From: Paramyrothecium sp. XJ0827
Taxonomy: Eukaryota > Ascomycota > Sordariomycetes > Hypocreales > Stachybotryaceae
Reading direction: 5' to 3'
Assembly: GCA_020881915.1 (NCBI GenBank)
Contig: JAJFPB010000001.1
Location: forward strand, 3,348,001 to 3,412,000
Length of the DNA stretch: 64,000 nt
Under the pieces are notes generated by a model, which was given only the letters and a program-made list of their open reading frames with translations, did no database searches and was not told the DNA's origin. Positions 46,078 to 56,572 of this stretch are shown one piece after another. The stretch's first letter is position 1; each line of letters starts with the position of its first letter. The position numbers and the translations under genes are program-made.

Positions 46078-48705
46078 ATTTGTCTAGGAGACAATCTTGC
46101 CTATCGCTTACCTCCTCATCGACATCCCAAATCATTGTCACCCCACCATTTACATCATCAAACGCGAGCAGGTATTTGCTCCATTGGCTGTTAAGTCGAG
46201 CTGAAAGGGGGGAGATTTTATATACTCGGGCCTCATGAAACCCGCTTTCGTGACGTACCAGACCCGATGCCTCGCCGTAGGCCTTGTCGTAGGTATCTAT
46301 GAAAAGAGGGCCTGGGTCTTCAGGAAAGTGTCTGGGTGATGAAGCATATCGAAGCAGCATTGAGATGGCAGCGGCGGAATTTGATAGTAATCAGCGAATG
46401 AAATTCCAAATATACTCTGAATATTCTCAACCCGTGGCGCCTGGGTGATGTTCAATCCTGCAAGGGAGGAGCTGGCCCGTGTGATATGCTAACTCCAGAT
46501 GGTTGGTTGCAGACTAGGTAAATCAATTGTGATGTGATGCGATGCGATGCAGTCTCTCACCTCGCCGTATTCCCTTTTCTATTGTCCTCCATTGTCGCTT
46601 TAGCTTTCCCCTATTGTTCTCTGGTAGCCCTGCACACAGGCTCGAGGTCCGAATGACGCCTCCATCTGGTAGTCAGCTTCATGTGAAATGAACATCCTGC
46701 AGAACAAAGTCCATGAACAAAGTCCATGAACAAAATCCTCTACGACCGAGACGGGCACACGCTCGATGTCACGTAATGCAGGTTGCAGAGGAGTCTTCGC
46801 GTGGGGTGATGGAAACGTGTCGGTTGCGTGCCAGCCGATGCAAGACGCCCGAAACGAGATGCGCTGCTGTCTGATGTGACGAGGGAGGTCCGCCAGCTGC
46901 GCGCAACCGCGCAGGTGACATTCAACCACCCCCCTTTGGAATATACATTTGGTTGCCGGTAACAAAACAAAAATCTTGCTTTCTTTTTTCCCACGCGCAG
47001 CTTTCTCCTTCCCACCTGCCCTTTCTCCTTCTCCTTTCCAGGCCTTGTAACCTGTGACCTTCACTTCCCTTACACCTCGTCCTCCCACTCCTCGAGCCGA
47101 GGTGTCATCCAGCCGCGTTGAAGCAATGAGCTCGTCGCAGCCAATAGAATCGTTGGCGAACACCCTCCCTTCCACCCTCTCATCGGAGGTATAGAGGTCA
47201 TCCGCGTCCTCTTCCGAGATGGTGTTGATGGGGTGACTTCAGGCTGGAGAGCACGTTCGATTGGATCAACCGAAGTGCTTCATCACAGCCCTTCTCTGCG
47301 ATGAGACTTCCCCCGGGTTCCCACTTGTGCATGAGCCTCACATACCATCGAGCTGTTTCCAGCCGTTGAGTTTCTGGTAAGTGACTCCCCCCAGTTCCCC
47401 ACGTCATGCATGTCATGCATGTCGACCTGTCCGGCCGTTGCGGCTCTGGCGAGCTCGCCTTGCCCCCGGTGTCCCCACGTGTAGTTCAGCATAGCATGCT
47501 CACATACTTCTTTCTCATCCCAGTCCATCAACTCCTCCGACGCCTGTGTTCTGAACGGCAAGATCGTCAGCCCGCCAAGACGTCTCCCCGTACGGGGTGG
47601 AGATGCTGCAGAGTTCAGGCAGACCCCTGGAGATCAAACCATCGCACTTCTGAAGAGAGTTTACCAGCAGAGTCTGTCCACTGGAGACCGAACCTCGAAG
47701 GAGCGTATCAAGCACGCTCAAGATGCCAATCCTACCGGCCACGTCTTTTTCGTCCCCACTGAGATCCCACTCCCTCAAAAGGCTACTTTCACGGGGGCCC
47801 GCGGCCGAGCGACCCCCTGTTGTTGAGTTTCGCCAACGAAACTCAGTAGGTAAGACGTCTTCCCCCCGGTGCCCTCAAGTTTGCATCATGCTTCTCGCCG
47901 TCTGGTTCTTTTTATGATGAAACAACATTTTGCCGATGTGAAAGCCTGCCGGGCTTATGATCACAATTTATTTTGCTTTGGAAGAGCGACATCGTCTGAC
48001 AAGATTGGACCCGAGGGAAACATTGGTAGAGTTTGCACTTGTATTTTTTCCGGGGGACATGGAAGCTAACTTTTAAATATGGTCCCAGATCCCAGAACAC
48101 GTGATGAGGAAAACCATGTTCATCGCATCAAACTGGTATTGGCATAGCGGACGAGGTAGTGGTGGACGACTGGAATGCCTCTAGATCGATTCCCATGGGA
48201 TGCGGAACCTCCGGCTTTGCTAGCCACGGGCCCGGAACGCTTGGCTAGCACTCTCGCGGGTACCTCCGGTTGCCTTGCGACTCTGTCCACCGAGTGCGCA
48301 TTCATATGGAGCTACATGAAGAGATTTATCTGGCAACTCGAGAGAGGAATGGACATGAGAATCATGCTGCCGAGGCGGTCTAGATTTTGAAGCAGACATG
48401 GAAGTTCCACATCGCCGGGACAGACCCCGGCTAGAAGGATCGAACTAGACGCAGGATTTTTCTGTCGACGACGAGTCGGACAGGGGTCATGACCGTTCTC
48501 ATGGGTCTCGGGGCACACTAGGAGATCCATGCAACATTTCACTTTTGACATTGTGCTGTTCTCTATTTTTTTAGAGTGAGGATTTCCCCCCACAACTTCT
48601 TCTAACAGCAACTGCCGAGTTCTCCATAGAAAACCTCCCCCTTTTAGAGACCATTATTCCGTTCTAATGCTTTTCAGGGCAACCACTTTCCCGTTGGTTG
48701 CTCCC
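46078..48705. other. Intergenic interval, dsk2 to lys9
   Basis: A 2.6-kb convergent interval, longer than the other convergent gaps here. It contains a short GATGC/GATGT repeat near 46530-46550, a CATGCATGT direct repeat near 47406-47425, and the protein-like minus-strand segment described separately at 47030-47850. A GGTACC starts at 48259. The remainder holds nothing I can support. Confidence 0.45.
47030..47850 (-). other. Possible multi-exon gene or decayed gene relic
   Basis: On the minus strand several frames read like protein but do not join into one clean model. From about 47830 to 47600 the frame includes LLREWDLSGDEKDVAGRIG and TLLVNSLQKCDGLISRGL. A plausible intron (donor GTACGG, branch CTGAC, acceptor at 47558) leads to ASEELMDWDEKEVCEHAM in another frame. 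A third frame from 47383 reads RLETARWYVRLMHKWEPGG and CDEALRLIQSNVL. A fourth then reads LQRGWMTPRLEEWEDEV before a stop near 47070. I cannot find a donor that keeps phase into the third segment. I do not recognise the family. It may be a gene with introns I misplace, or a pseudogene with frameshifts. Confidence 0.3.
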
Positions 48706-50592
48706 CTAGTTCAAGATCTTCTCCTTGCATTCAATGCTAGAATACGGTCAGCAAACATATATCGCACGAGGGAAAAGAGACAACTCACCCGTATTTCTCC
48801 TTGAGCTCCTTCATCAATGGGTTGTTGAGGCTGGGGTGCATGGGCGCGAGGATACCCTTGTCAGTGATCGTGCCGTTAAGGACCTGCTGGACCGCTGTGC
48901 GAACGAGCCCGGTTAGCAGTGTTTACGAAGCATGTGAACAACCACGCTGGGAAAAGAGTCCGTTCTGTGACAGGGGACGACTTACCGACTGCGCAGGGCA
49001 GACCCACGAGGCGAGCCATTGCGCTGTAGCCGCCGGATCCGATGGGCGCGCCGTACTCGCAGAGGGTGGAGGTGATGACATCGTTGCTGCCGTCCTTGTT
49101 CTCGACCTCGAAGTAGTGTTGGAGGAACTAAAGGCCGGCGTAAGATTCGTGCATGTTTGGAGAGCAGAAGAGGTCATAGGTACGTACCACCAAGTCGCGC
49201 TCGCCCTCCTGGAAAGCCATCTTCTCCTCGAGAGTGGCGCAGAGTGTATCCAATGGGTTGCCCCTGGGCGTGGTCTTGACGTCGGAGAGGATACCGACTG
49301 CGATACATGTTAGAAACCGGCCTGGAGATTAGTTGTAGGAAATGGTGAGTACATACGCCACTTGAGACCTGCCACCACCCGCTTCTTCTGGTCTTCGTCC
49401 TTGAAGGATGTCTTGGAAGAGACGGCGGCGATGAGATCCTCCTCGCTCGACGAGGCAGCGCCGAGCAGCTGCTTGGTGGCCTCCTTCCAGGCAATGGACT
49501 CCTTGAAGTAAGGCTGCTCGTCCTCACGGAGGAAGCCCATATCAACGAGGACCTTGATGAACTCGGGGAAACTAGCGTAACGCAGAGTACCTCGGATGAT
49601 GGTGTGGGCCTCGGGGATGTTGTATCTGCCACTGTTAGCTTTTGTTCGTGGCTTTGCGATTGACAACCTTACCGCTCAGCGTAGCCAGTGCTGTCTCGGT
49701 TTCCGTAGGCGACAAAGTTGAAGCCAACGAAGCCGGTGTAGTATGGCTTCGCTGTGTTCATCAGCTCAACGCCATTCACATCCATCACCTTGCCATCCTC
49801 GAGGTACTTGGCATTGTTCTTGAGGGCCAGGAGGACACCGCGGCTGCTCCAGCTGAACTTGTATCCTGGGCTTGGTCAGCATCGGCACATTGAGGGTCGT
49901 CGAGCTCGTAAGTACCTAGGGGGTTGTCCGAGTCTAAGATGGTAATTAGCTTCAATGTCTCCAACTGTTTGCAGCCAACATACTCTCGGGCGCTGTCAAA
50001 CCGCCGCAGAAGCTCTTGAAAGAACGGATCTTGCCGCCCTCCCTGTGAACACGGTCGATAACGTCGACGGCGTAGAGGTGGTCGATACTTGGGAATCGTA
50101 AGCAAGCGGACGGACGTAGCAGACAGTGCTGGTTTGAACATACCCGGGATCGAGCTACGAGCGGTAGTGGTCAGCGAACCAAAACTAAACAGAGAATGGG
50201 TGGCAGCTTCAGGATTGACTTACACCAATCTCGTTCATGACGGTGATACCGGCAGCCTTGGCCTCCTCGTGCAGCTCCTGCATGGCGGGCGAGACGTAGG
50301 AGGTGGTGACGACATGCTTCTTGGCCTTGATGGCGGCCTTGATGACGGGCACGTGGAAGGTGTAGGGGATGAGGGAGATGGTCACGTCGTGCTGGGCGAC
50401 GGCGCTCTCGAGGGCGGCGGCGTCGTTGACGTCGAGGCTGACGGCGGTCGCGTTGTGGAAGCTGCCGGCGAGCTTCTGGGCGGTGGCGAGGGTGCGGCAG
50501 GCGACGGTGACCTGGACGCCGGCCTTGGAGAGGACCTCGACGGTCGGGGTGGCGACGTAGCCGGAGCCGAGGAGGAGAGCGGTTTGAGGCAT
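48706..50592 (-). CDS. lys9: Saccharopine reductase (EC 1.5.1.10), lysine biosynthesis
   Basis: Cytosolic enzyme of the alpha-aminoadipate pathway that joins aminoadipate semialdehyde and glutamate to saccharopine, 450 residues as in yeast LYS9. Ten exons (minus): 50592-50224, 50154-50144, 50087-49984, 49933-49916, 49865-49673, 49625-49357, 49297-49188, 49127-48986, 48894-48789, 48736-48706; all phases agree. The NADPH-binding loop is LLLGSGYVATP (Gly9-x-Gly11-x-x-Ala14). The conserved MNEIGLDPGIDHLYAVD is assembled only by including an 11-nt second exon, and SDNPLGYKFSWSSRG only by including an 18-nt fourth exon. The C-terminus is KYGIECKEKILN. It is by far the most intron-rich gene of the window. 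It is divergent from the MDR gene. Confidence 0.96.
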
Positions 50593-51740
50593 TGTGGCAG
50601 CTGGTTGCTTTCTTACGACGGATTGCAGAGCTTGACGTGTGAAGGAGATTTCAGACAGAATAACAAGAGTGTCGTAGACGCAGGCTCAGCAAAAAAGTTT
50701 CACGGCTGCATGTGTGTGCCCCGCGTTTGTCACGGCCTTGCGTAGGTAGCTTGGCCAGCAAAGCACCGCAGCGAGGTACCCGCAGGAGGGGCAGTTTGCA
50801 TCCCGATCTCGGCCAGCCAGCTCCCGGGCCGGTGGGCCCCCATTCGCCAATCCCCATGGCGGGTGCCCGGCGGCCGGTGTTTCGCCTTGCACCCCCCGTG
50901 CCTGGGAAGTCAATTCTATTCCTGAGGGAAGCTTTCGCTTGCAGCAGGGGTCCAGCGGATCGCCGTGACTTTCGTGAGACCATGTTAGCGAGAAAGGCAT
51001 ACCCCGATTGGTCGATTGCTGCCGTCCCATGCCCGAATCTACCATCCGTCTCTGCACCTTTATTCTAGCCTACCCGCGTCTTACTGTGCTGCTAGATTCA
51101 GAGTGATACCTGGCTTGGCCATGCTGCCGTACCTTGGTAATGGACACACTCCGTGCTTGAGTTGATGTGAATGACCGCATTTTCTTGTATTCGAGGACTT
51201 GTCTCCAAATTAATTGTCTATCTCGGCCCTGCTCAATTTCTAAGCTTCTATGTATGGACGGACAGCGAGTCACAACATGGCATTACCACAAGGTCATCAA
51301 GGGGCTAGCGCAATGACTGGCCATGGCATCACCCTCATCAGTATCCTGACTCTGACCCTACCCTAGCAGTTAGATCTCCAGGTTCGCCAGTGCACAAGTA
51401 CTCAACACGAGCAGCAAACCCGCAGCATGTTCTAGCTGACTACCGTATTAGATACCTACCTTCGGGGGCTGACGGCAACCAATCCCCCCCCTGCCCCTCC
51501 GTCCCCTTTTGGTGCACAGTTACCCCGGATAAGCCAGCGGAAAGTTGCCTCGGCTCGTCTGGGGCGAAGCCGACGCTTATCCTCATTCACCCCCGTAGAA
51601 TCCACCCCCACAGCTTCCTACACGTACGTACATGTCGAACCTCCCAGCTCCATCTCGAGACCGGGACTTTTTGCTGCTTCATCCTTCCCCAAGATACCTG
51701 CTGTAGCGTCTCAATTGCATATTTCACTTCTTCAACCAAC
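50593..51740. other. Divergent intergenic region, lys9 to MDR gene
   Basis: A 1.15-kb promoter region for two divergent genes, with one GGTACC at 50775. I looked for a GCN4/CPC1-type TGACTC element near lys9 and did not see one in the first 200 bp. No gene or RNA is supported. Confidence 0.5.
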
Positions 51741-53062
51741 ATGCGGGGCATCGAGATCAAGCAATATGTCAAGGTACGGGCACGCCCGCTCAGCGTCACA
51801 CGCGCAGCTGCAGACACCTCCATCCATCACCCTTTGCCTCACCCAACACATGCATCCCGTCCCTCATCTCCCATCTCCCATCTCATCCCCCATCAATGCT
51901 CGAGTAAGATATACTCCTCTGACCCCACACCAAGGGCCCAAATGAGCTCAAAGTCACCGAGCTGCCCGACCCTACACCCAACGACGACGAGTACCTGATT
52001 CGCGTGCACTCTGCAGCCGCCAACTTCTTCGACATCCTGCAGGTCCAGGGCCGATACCAGAACCAACCCCGTGAGTCCGAGGCACCACCTTCATGGAATC
52101 TTATTGATCTTATTGACCAATGCTAACACGAGTCTCTCTATGTAGCCTTCCCCTGGGTCGCCGGCGCCGAGTTTGCTGGCACCGTCATCTCCGCCCCCCG
52201 GAATTCCTCAAACCCCAAGTTCCCGCCTGGCTCACGCGTCTTTGGCGCAACCCAAGGTGCTTTTGCGACCAAGGTCTGCGCCAAGGAGGTTGCGCTGCTG
52301 CCTGTGCCCGAAGGCTGGTCGTTCCAGGACGCCGCCGGTCTCTTTGTGACCGCACCCACCAGCTATGGCGCTCTGGTCGTGAGAGCCAATGTGAAGCAGG
52401 GTGACTATGTGCTGGTCCATGCGGCGGCCGGCGGTGTTGGTCTAGCTGCTGTGCAGGGTAAGCATATTGCTTGAACCCCCCCTCGACTATTCACAGAACT
52501 GGCAAACCCAATGTGCTGACTACCCGTTGCAGTGGCCAAGGCGTTCGGCGCAACAGTCATTGCTACAGCCTCAACACCACGCAAGCTCGAGATTGCCAAG
52601 GCCTTTGGAGCTGACCATGTCGTGTCCTACAATGACCCTGACTGGCCAACAAAGGTGAAGAACTTGACGCCCTCAAAGCGGGGTGTCGACATCGTCTACG
52701 ATCCTGTCGGCCTGGTCGACAAGTCCACCAAGTGCACCGCTTGGAATGGCCGTATCCTCATCGTCGGCTTCGCCGCCGGTACAATCGAAAAGGTGGCCAT
52801 GAACAAGGTCCTACTCAAGAACATCTCGCTCGTCGGCATCCACTGGGGCGCATACTCCATCAACGAGCGTGAGACGATCCCCAAGGTCTGGGAGGGCATC
52901 ATGCGTCTGGTCGCGCAAGGCAAGCTCAAGGGTACTGAGTACACGGATGAGGAATTTGTCGGGCTGGACAGGGTCAAGGATGCCCTTGTGGCGTTGGGCG
53001 GGAGAGGCACCTGGGGCAAGGTGGTTGTCAAAGTTCCCCAGGACGACTCGAGTAAGCTATGA
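51741..53062 (+). CDS. Medium-chain dehydrogenase/reductase, quinone oxidoreductase-like
   Basis: An NADPH-dependent oxidoreductase of 336 residues. Exons: 51741-51773, 51935-52070, 52146-52457 and 52533-53062; phases agree. The N-terminal GroES-like part contains PFPWVAGAEFAGTV, and the Rossmann loop is HAAAGGVGLAAVQVAKAFGA. The block VDIVYDPVG and later GRILIVGFAAG are typical of the zeta-crystallin/quinone oxidoreductase branch. It lacks the paired cysteines of zinc-dependent alcohol dehydrogenases, so it is probably a zinc-free member. The C-terminus DDSSKL ends close to a peroxisomal PTS1 pattern (SKL), which suggests peroxisomal import. The first exon is only 33 nt and the first intron is 161 bp. 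Substrate is unknown. Confidence 0.92.
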
Positions 53063-53446
53063 GTCAAGCCTACATTTGGCATGGCTCATGATATACCTCG
53101 AACTAGGTGGCATAAACAGGCATGATTCCCTCCGCAAACTTCAGACCCCCAAAATGTGAAGACATCTATGCATTCATTCTTAAACGGAATGGTCCTTTGA
53201 CCCATCATCCATCAAACTTTTAGAGAAATTAGTTATCGCGAGATCCAACTCAATATGGCTCATTTTACAGAAACAAACGAGGCTCCTGGGAGTCGGATAA
53301 ATCGCCACAAGAAAAATGAAAAGGCATCCCACCAGAATGACAACACAACTCAACCGCTCGCCCAAACATGCTAAAAGCTGTGCCAAACTCCGAATCCCAA
53401 AAATGCCGATGATCCCCCAAAACACCACAAACACCCACGCAAACAT
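53063..53446. other. Convergent intergenic gap, MDR gene to chitinase
   Basis: 384 bp between two converging stop codons. It is AT-rich and probably contains overlapping 3' ends. Nothing else is seen. Confidence 0.5.
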
Positions 53447-55117
53447 CTAGGAAGGCATGCTCTTCCTGATGTTGTCGTACTGGCTCTGCGGGAAGTCAAG
53501 GTAGTTGTCCGAGCTCTCCAGCTGGCCCAGGTCCGTCGCCATGATCCGCACCAGGCTCTGGGCCCCCTTCTTGTCGCCCGACGCCTCCCAGAAAACGGCG
53601 CCGCCCAGGCCCCGGTTCTGGATGTACTCGGCCTTCAACTTGGCGCTCTTGTCGTCGTCGAAGCTGACGAGCTCCTTGATCTTGGCGTCGTAGCTGTGCG
53701 TGGCGCCCACCTCCGCGTTGAAGTGGACGTTTGCTCCAGGGCGCGGCAGGTCGCGGAACAGCCAGATTCCCTTGTCGATGGAGCCCTCGCCCATGCCAAC
53801 GAACGGCGCGCCGAGGCCCGTGGTCTCCAAGAAGGATCGGCCGTACAATGGCAGTCCAAGAACGATTTTGCTCGCGGGGATGCCGCGCGCAAGGTATCCG
53901 GCTAGAGCCTCTTCGGTGTTGAACTTGGTGGCCTCCTTGTTGGTGAGATCAGGGTAAAGGTTGGCCTGGTTTCCTGATGTCTTGTCCCAGTCCCCAGCAT
54001 AGTCGTATGCCATAAGGTGCCAGGCGTCGAGCAAAGGATCCATCTCCTCGAGGAGCTGCAAATCGTAGTTCTTAGGGTTCGCCGACGCCGCTATCGTCAA
54101 GATATAGCGGTATCTCTGCTTGTTGTCCAGTGCGTACTGGTCCAGGGCATCGCGGGTGGCCTTGAGGAGCTGCACAAACTGGCGGGCCTCCTCATCGTTC
54201 TTTGGGTACTCCCAATCGATGTCGACGCCGTCCATTCCCCAGTCCGCAACCAGCTTCACGGCGCTTGAGGCAAATCGCTTGCGGCTCGCCTCGTCCTTAA
54301 CTGCGTTTTGGAACTTGCCCTGCTGTGAGTAGGTCCAACCGCCAATCGAGAGGAGTGTCTTCATCTTGCGGTTCCTCTTCTTGAGAAGGTACACTTGCTT
54401 GACGCATCCAAACGCATTGTTTTCCGTAGGGCTCTCCTGGTCGGTTGCAAATCTCTTAACCACGTCTGAGATGGGATCGGAGGATACCCTAACGATGATC
54501 AGCAAACAACGCAGCCAGTGAATACATCGGTTTGTTGTCTTACACTTCTCCATCTGACTTGATGTCGGCAAATGCATAAAGCAGGTGAGTAATCTGATCG
54601 GCGGGCAGATCTTGAGGATTGAAACCGGCGCCGTATATCGACCTTGGACAAATGAGCGTCAAAGTCCTCATCAGGAGAGGCTTGTAACGTACCAGTTAGG
54701 GAAGTATACAACATTCCTGCGGCCAATGGCTTCTAAGAGAGACGAGGTCTTATCGCCTTTATCTTTGTCACTCTTGTGAGAACGGGAGCCAGTAGGAGTT
54801 GGATACGGGTCGGGCAGAGAGCCCAGATCTTCCCCATCAAAGTTGTCAACCACGGAGCCGCCCGGCGCTTTCTTCCCTTCTTTCGGCTTTTTAGATGGAG
54901 GCTTGTCTCCGTTGTCCGCCAGAGAGGCCGCGTTCACCTGCAGCGGACCGGTCGCTGCCGTTGGGCCGCTTGCCCTGCCATCATCAGCTGGTGAGCGGAC
55001 GTACACAGTCACCGTCTTTGTTGGTTCGCACTCGGCGCGCTCGTCGAAAAGAGCCCCGGGAGCTGCGACGACCCCCTGCAAGAGCAAGGGCAGAACTGCG
55101 AGAGAGAGCTTGACCAT
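53447..55117 (-). CDS. Secreted GH18 chitinase with N-terminal extension
   Basis: A secreted endochitinase of 521 residues that cleaves beta-1,4-linked N-acetylglucosamine in chitin. Exons (minus): 55117-54693, 54642-54544 and 54488-53447; phases agree. Residues 1-19 are a signal peptide (MVKLSLAVLPLLLQGVVAA). The GH18 core starts near RRNVVYFPNWSIYGAGF at about 133. It contains SIGGW (222-226) and the catalytic DGVDIDWEYP with Glu268 as acid/base, then the AYDYAG and GLPLYGRS motifs. The core matches the Trichoderma Chit42 type, but about 97 extra residues rich in Ser, Lys, Asp and Pro lie between signal peptide and core. No carbohydrate-binding module or GPI signal is seen. It could act on the fungus's own wall or on other fungi or insects. 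Confidence 0.95.
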
Positions 55118-56572
55118 CTTGTTTGAAGCGTTTCGATGTTCCAGAAACTGAGCATGCTCGTAATCGCTAGGAACGTTCAGTTCAGGTCTCCTTCATATAT
55201 GTTGAAGAGTCGAGAGAGTGGCCGGCTGCCATACTAAGTCAGACATGGAGCATGCCAACCAGTGGCTCACACGCTGCATCGAGCTCTGCTCCGCCCCGGT
55301 CCTGGCCTGACGAAGCATTCAGAAAGAGCACAAACTGACACCGCAAGAGGAAAGATCGGCCATCCGGGCGAGTGGGCTGGCCGCTCTATACCAGGATCCC
55401 GTAGTAATTTCGTACATGCAAGAGGGCTGGCCAAGAGCTGCGAGGCCTTCAAAGGTATGCACAGCTTGTCTCAAGGATGTGTGGAATGACGACTGTATCC
55501 AGAGATAATAAGACCGCTTTAATCTCGCACAATCTGGATTCTTTCTTTTGCACCATTTAGCCTAAAAATGTGCCAAGATAGAACTATTGAAGCAGAATAC
55601 TCGTTGAGGCAGGCAGGAAGCATAGCAGCAGCTCTCACAGTAACGCTATGCTGCACTGATAACTCCCACTCGGTGCATGCCTGCAGGTGTGGCTTCTGTC
55701 AATGATACCCTCCCTGAGGAGCGGATGCCTTCCTGCGACTTACGATTTGGACCAAACATTTCAATATTTTGAAATCCTCACTTTGAACGAACAATGGATT
55801 ATTGAATTGACATTCTTGCCAGGCTACCGGGTCGGGACGTGGCCCGGAAGACAAGTGTCGAAGGGATACGATGGCACGGCGTTGGCGCATTGTATTATTC
55901 TCCCTGTCCCTGTCTCGGTCGTTCACGTCCAAAGCTGAAAATGGAGTAAGCAAGATGGTGTAGGCACAGACGTGCAGATTAGCTCGGGCCAGCCCAGCTT
56001 CTCCAAACGCTTCCACTCAATACAGAAACAGTTCGTCCGTCCAATGACACTCTGTCCTCCCCTGGATTCCCGAGATTCTTGATTCGTGATTGGAGATCTA
56101 CGAAGTGCGGCTCGCTTCACGCCGAGAGCGGGGAATAACTGTAGCTCCCGCACCCACGAATAAGCTTGCAACGTTAATTTATTGCTTATATGCAGTCACC
56201 GGCCTCGGCCTCGTCGCTGTTTGCCTCACCGAACGGTTTCAACGTTCCCAACGATGCTGAATCCAGCACATGCTCCAGGGAATGCTGGCCGCCTCTAGAA
56301 GTGGAGCCGCATGCCATAGTTGGCATTCGAAGTCCCAACCGTTCGGTTCCGGAAACCTTCCATCCCTTTCGTGGCTGGCAGGTCAAGCAACAATGTCTCA
56401 GTTCTGAATGTTCCCCTGTCCCGGCCCTGCGGGAGCTGAATGCAGATCACTTCCTTTGTGAGCAACCGCCGACGGTTTCGATTGCTCCATCTACCGGACC
56501 GTCAAGGCCGCTGGGATGAATTGCGCCATGCCCGCGGAAAGTGTGACAGACTTGCAGAAGCTTTCACTGTAA
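55118..56572. other. Intergenic region between chitinase and hxB
   Basis: Both flanking genes are on the minus strand, so this holds the chitinase promoter and the hxB 3' end. A 109-codon plus-strand frame at 56190-56519 starts with ATG but shows no family motif. No RNA or repeat is supported. Confidence 0.45.

Noticed and set aside
56190..56519. A 109-codon plus-strand frame starting with ATG
   Set aside because: No motif or signal peptide. It sits in spacer and could arise by chance.
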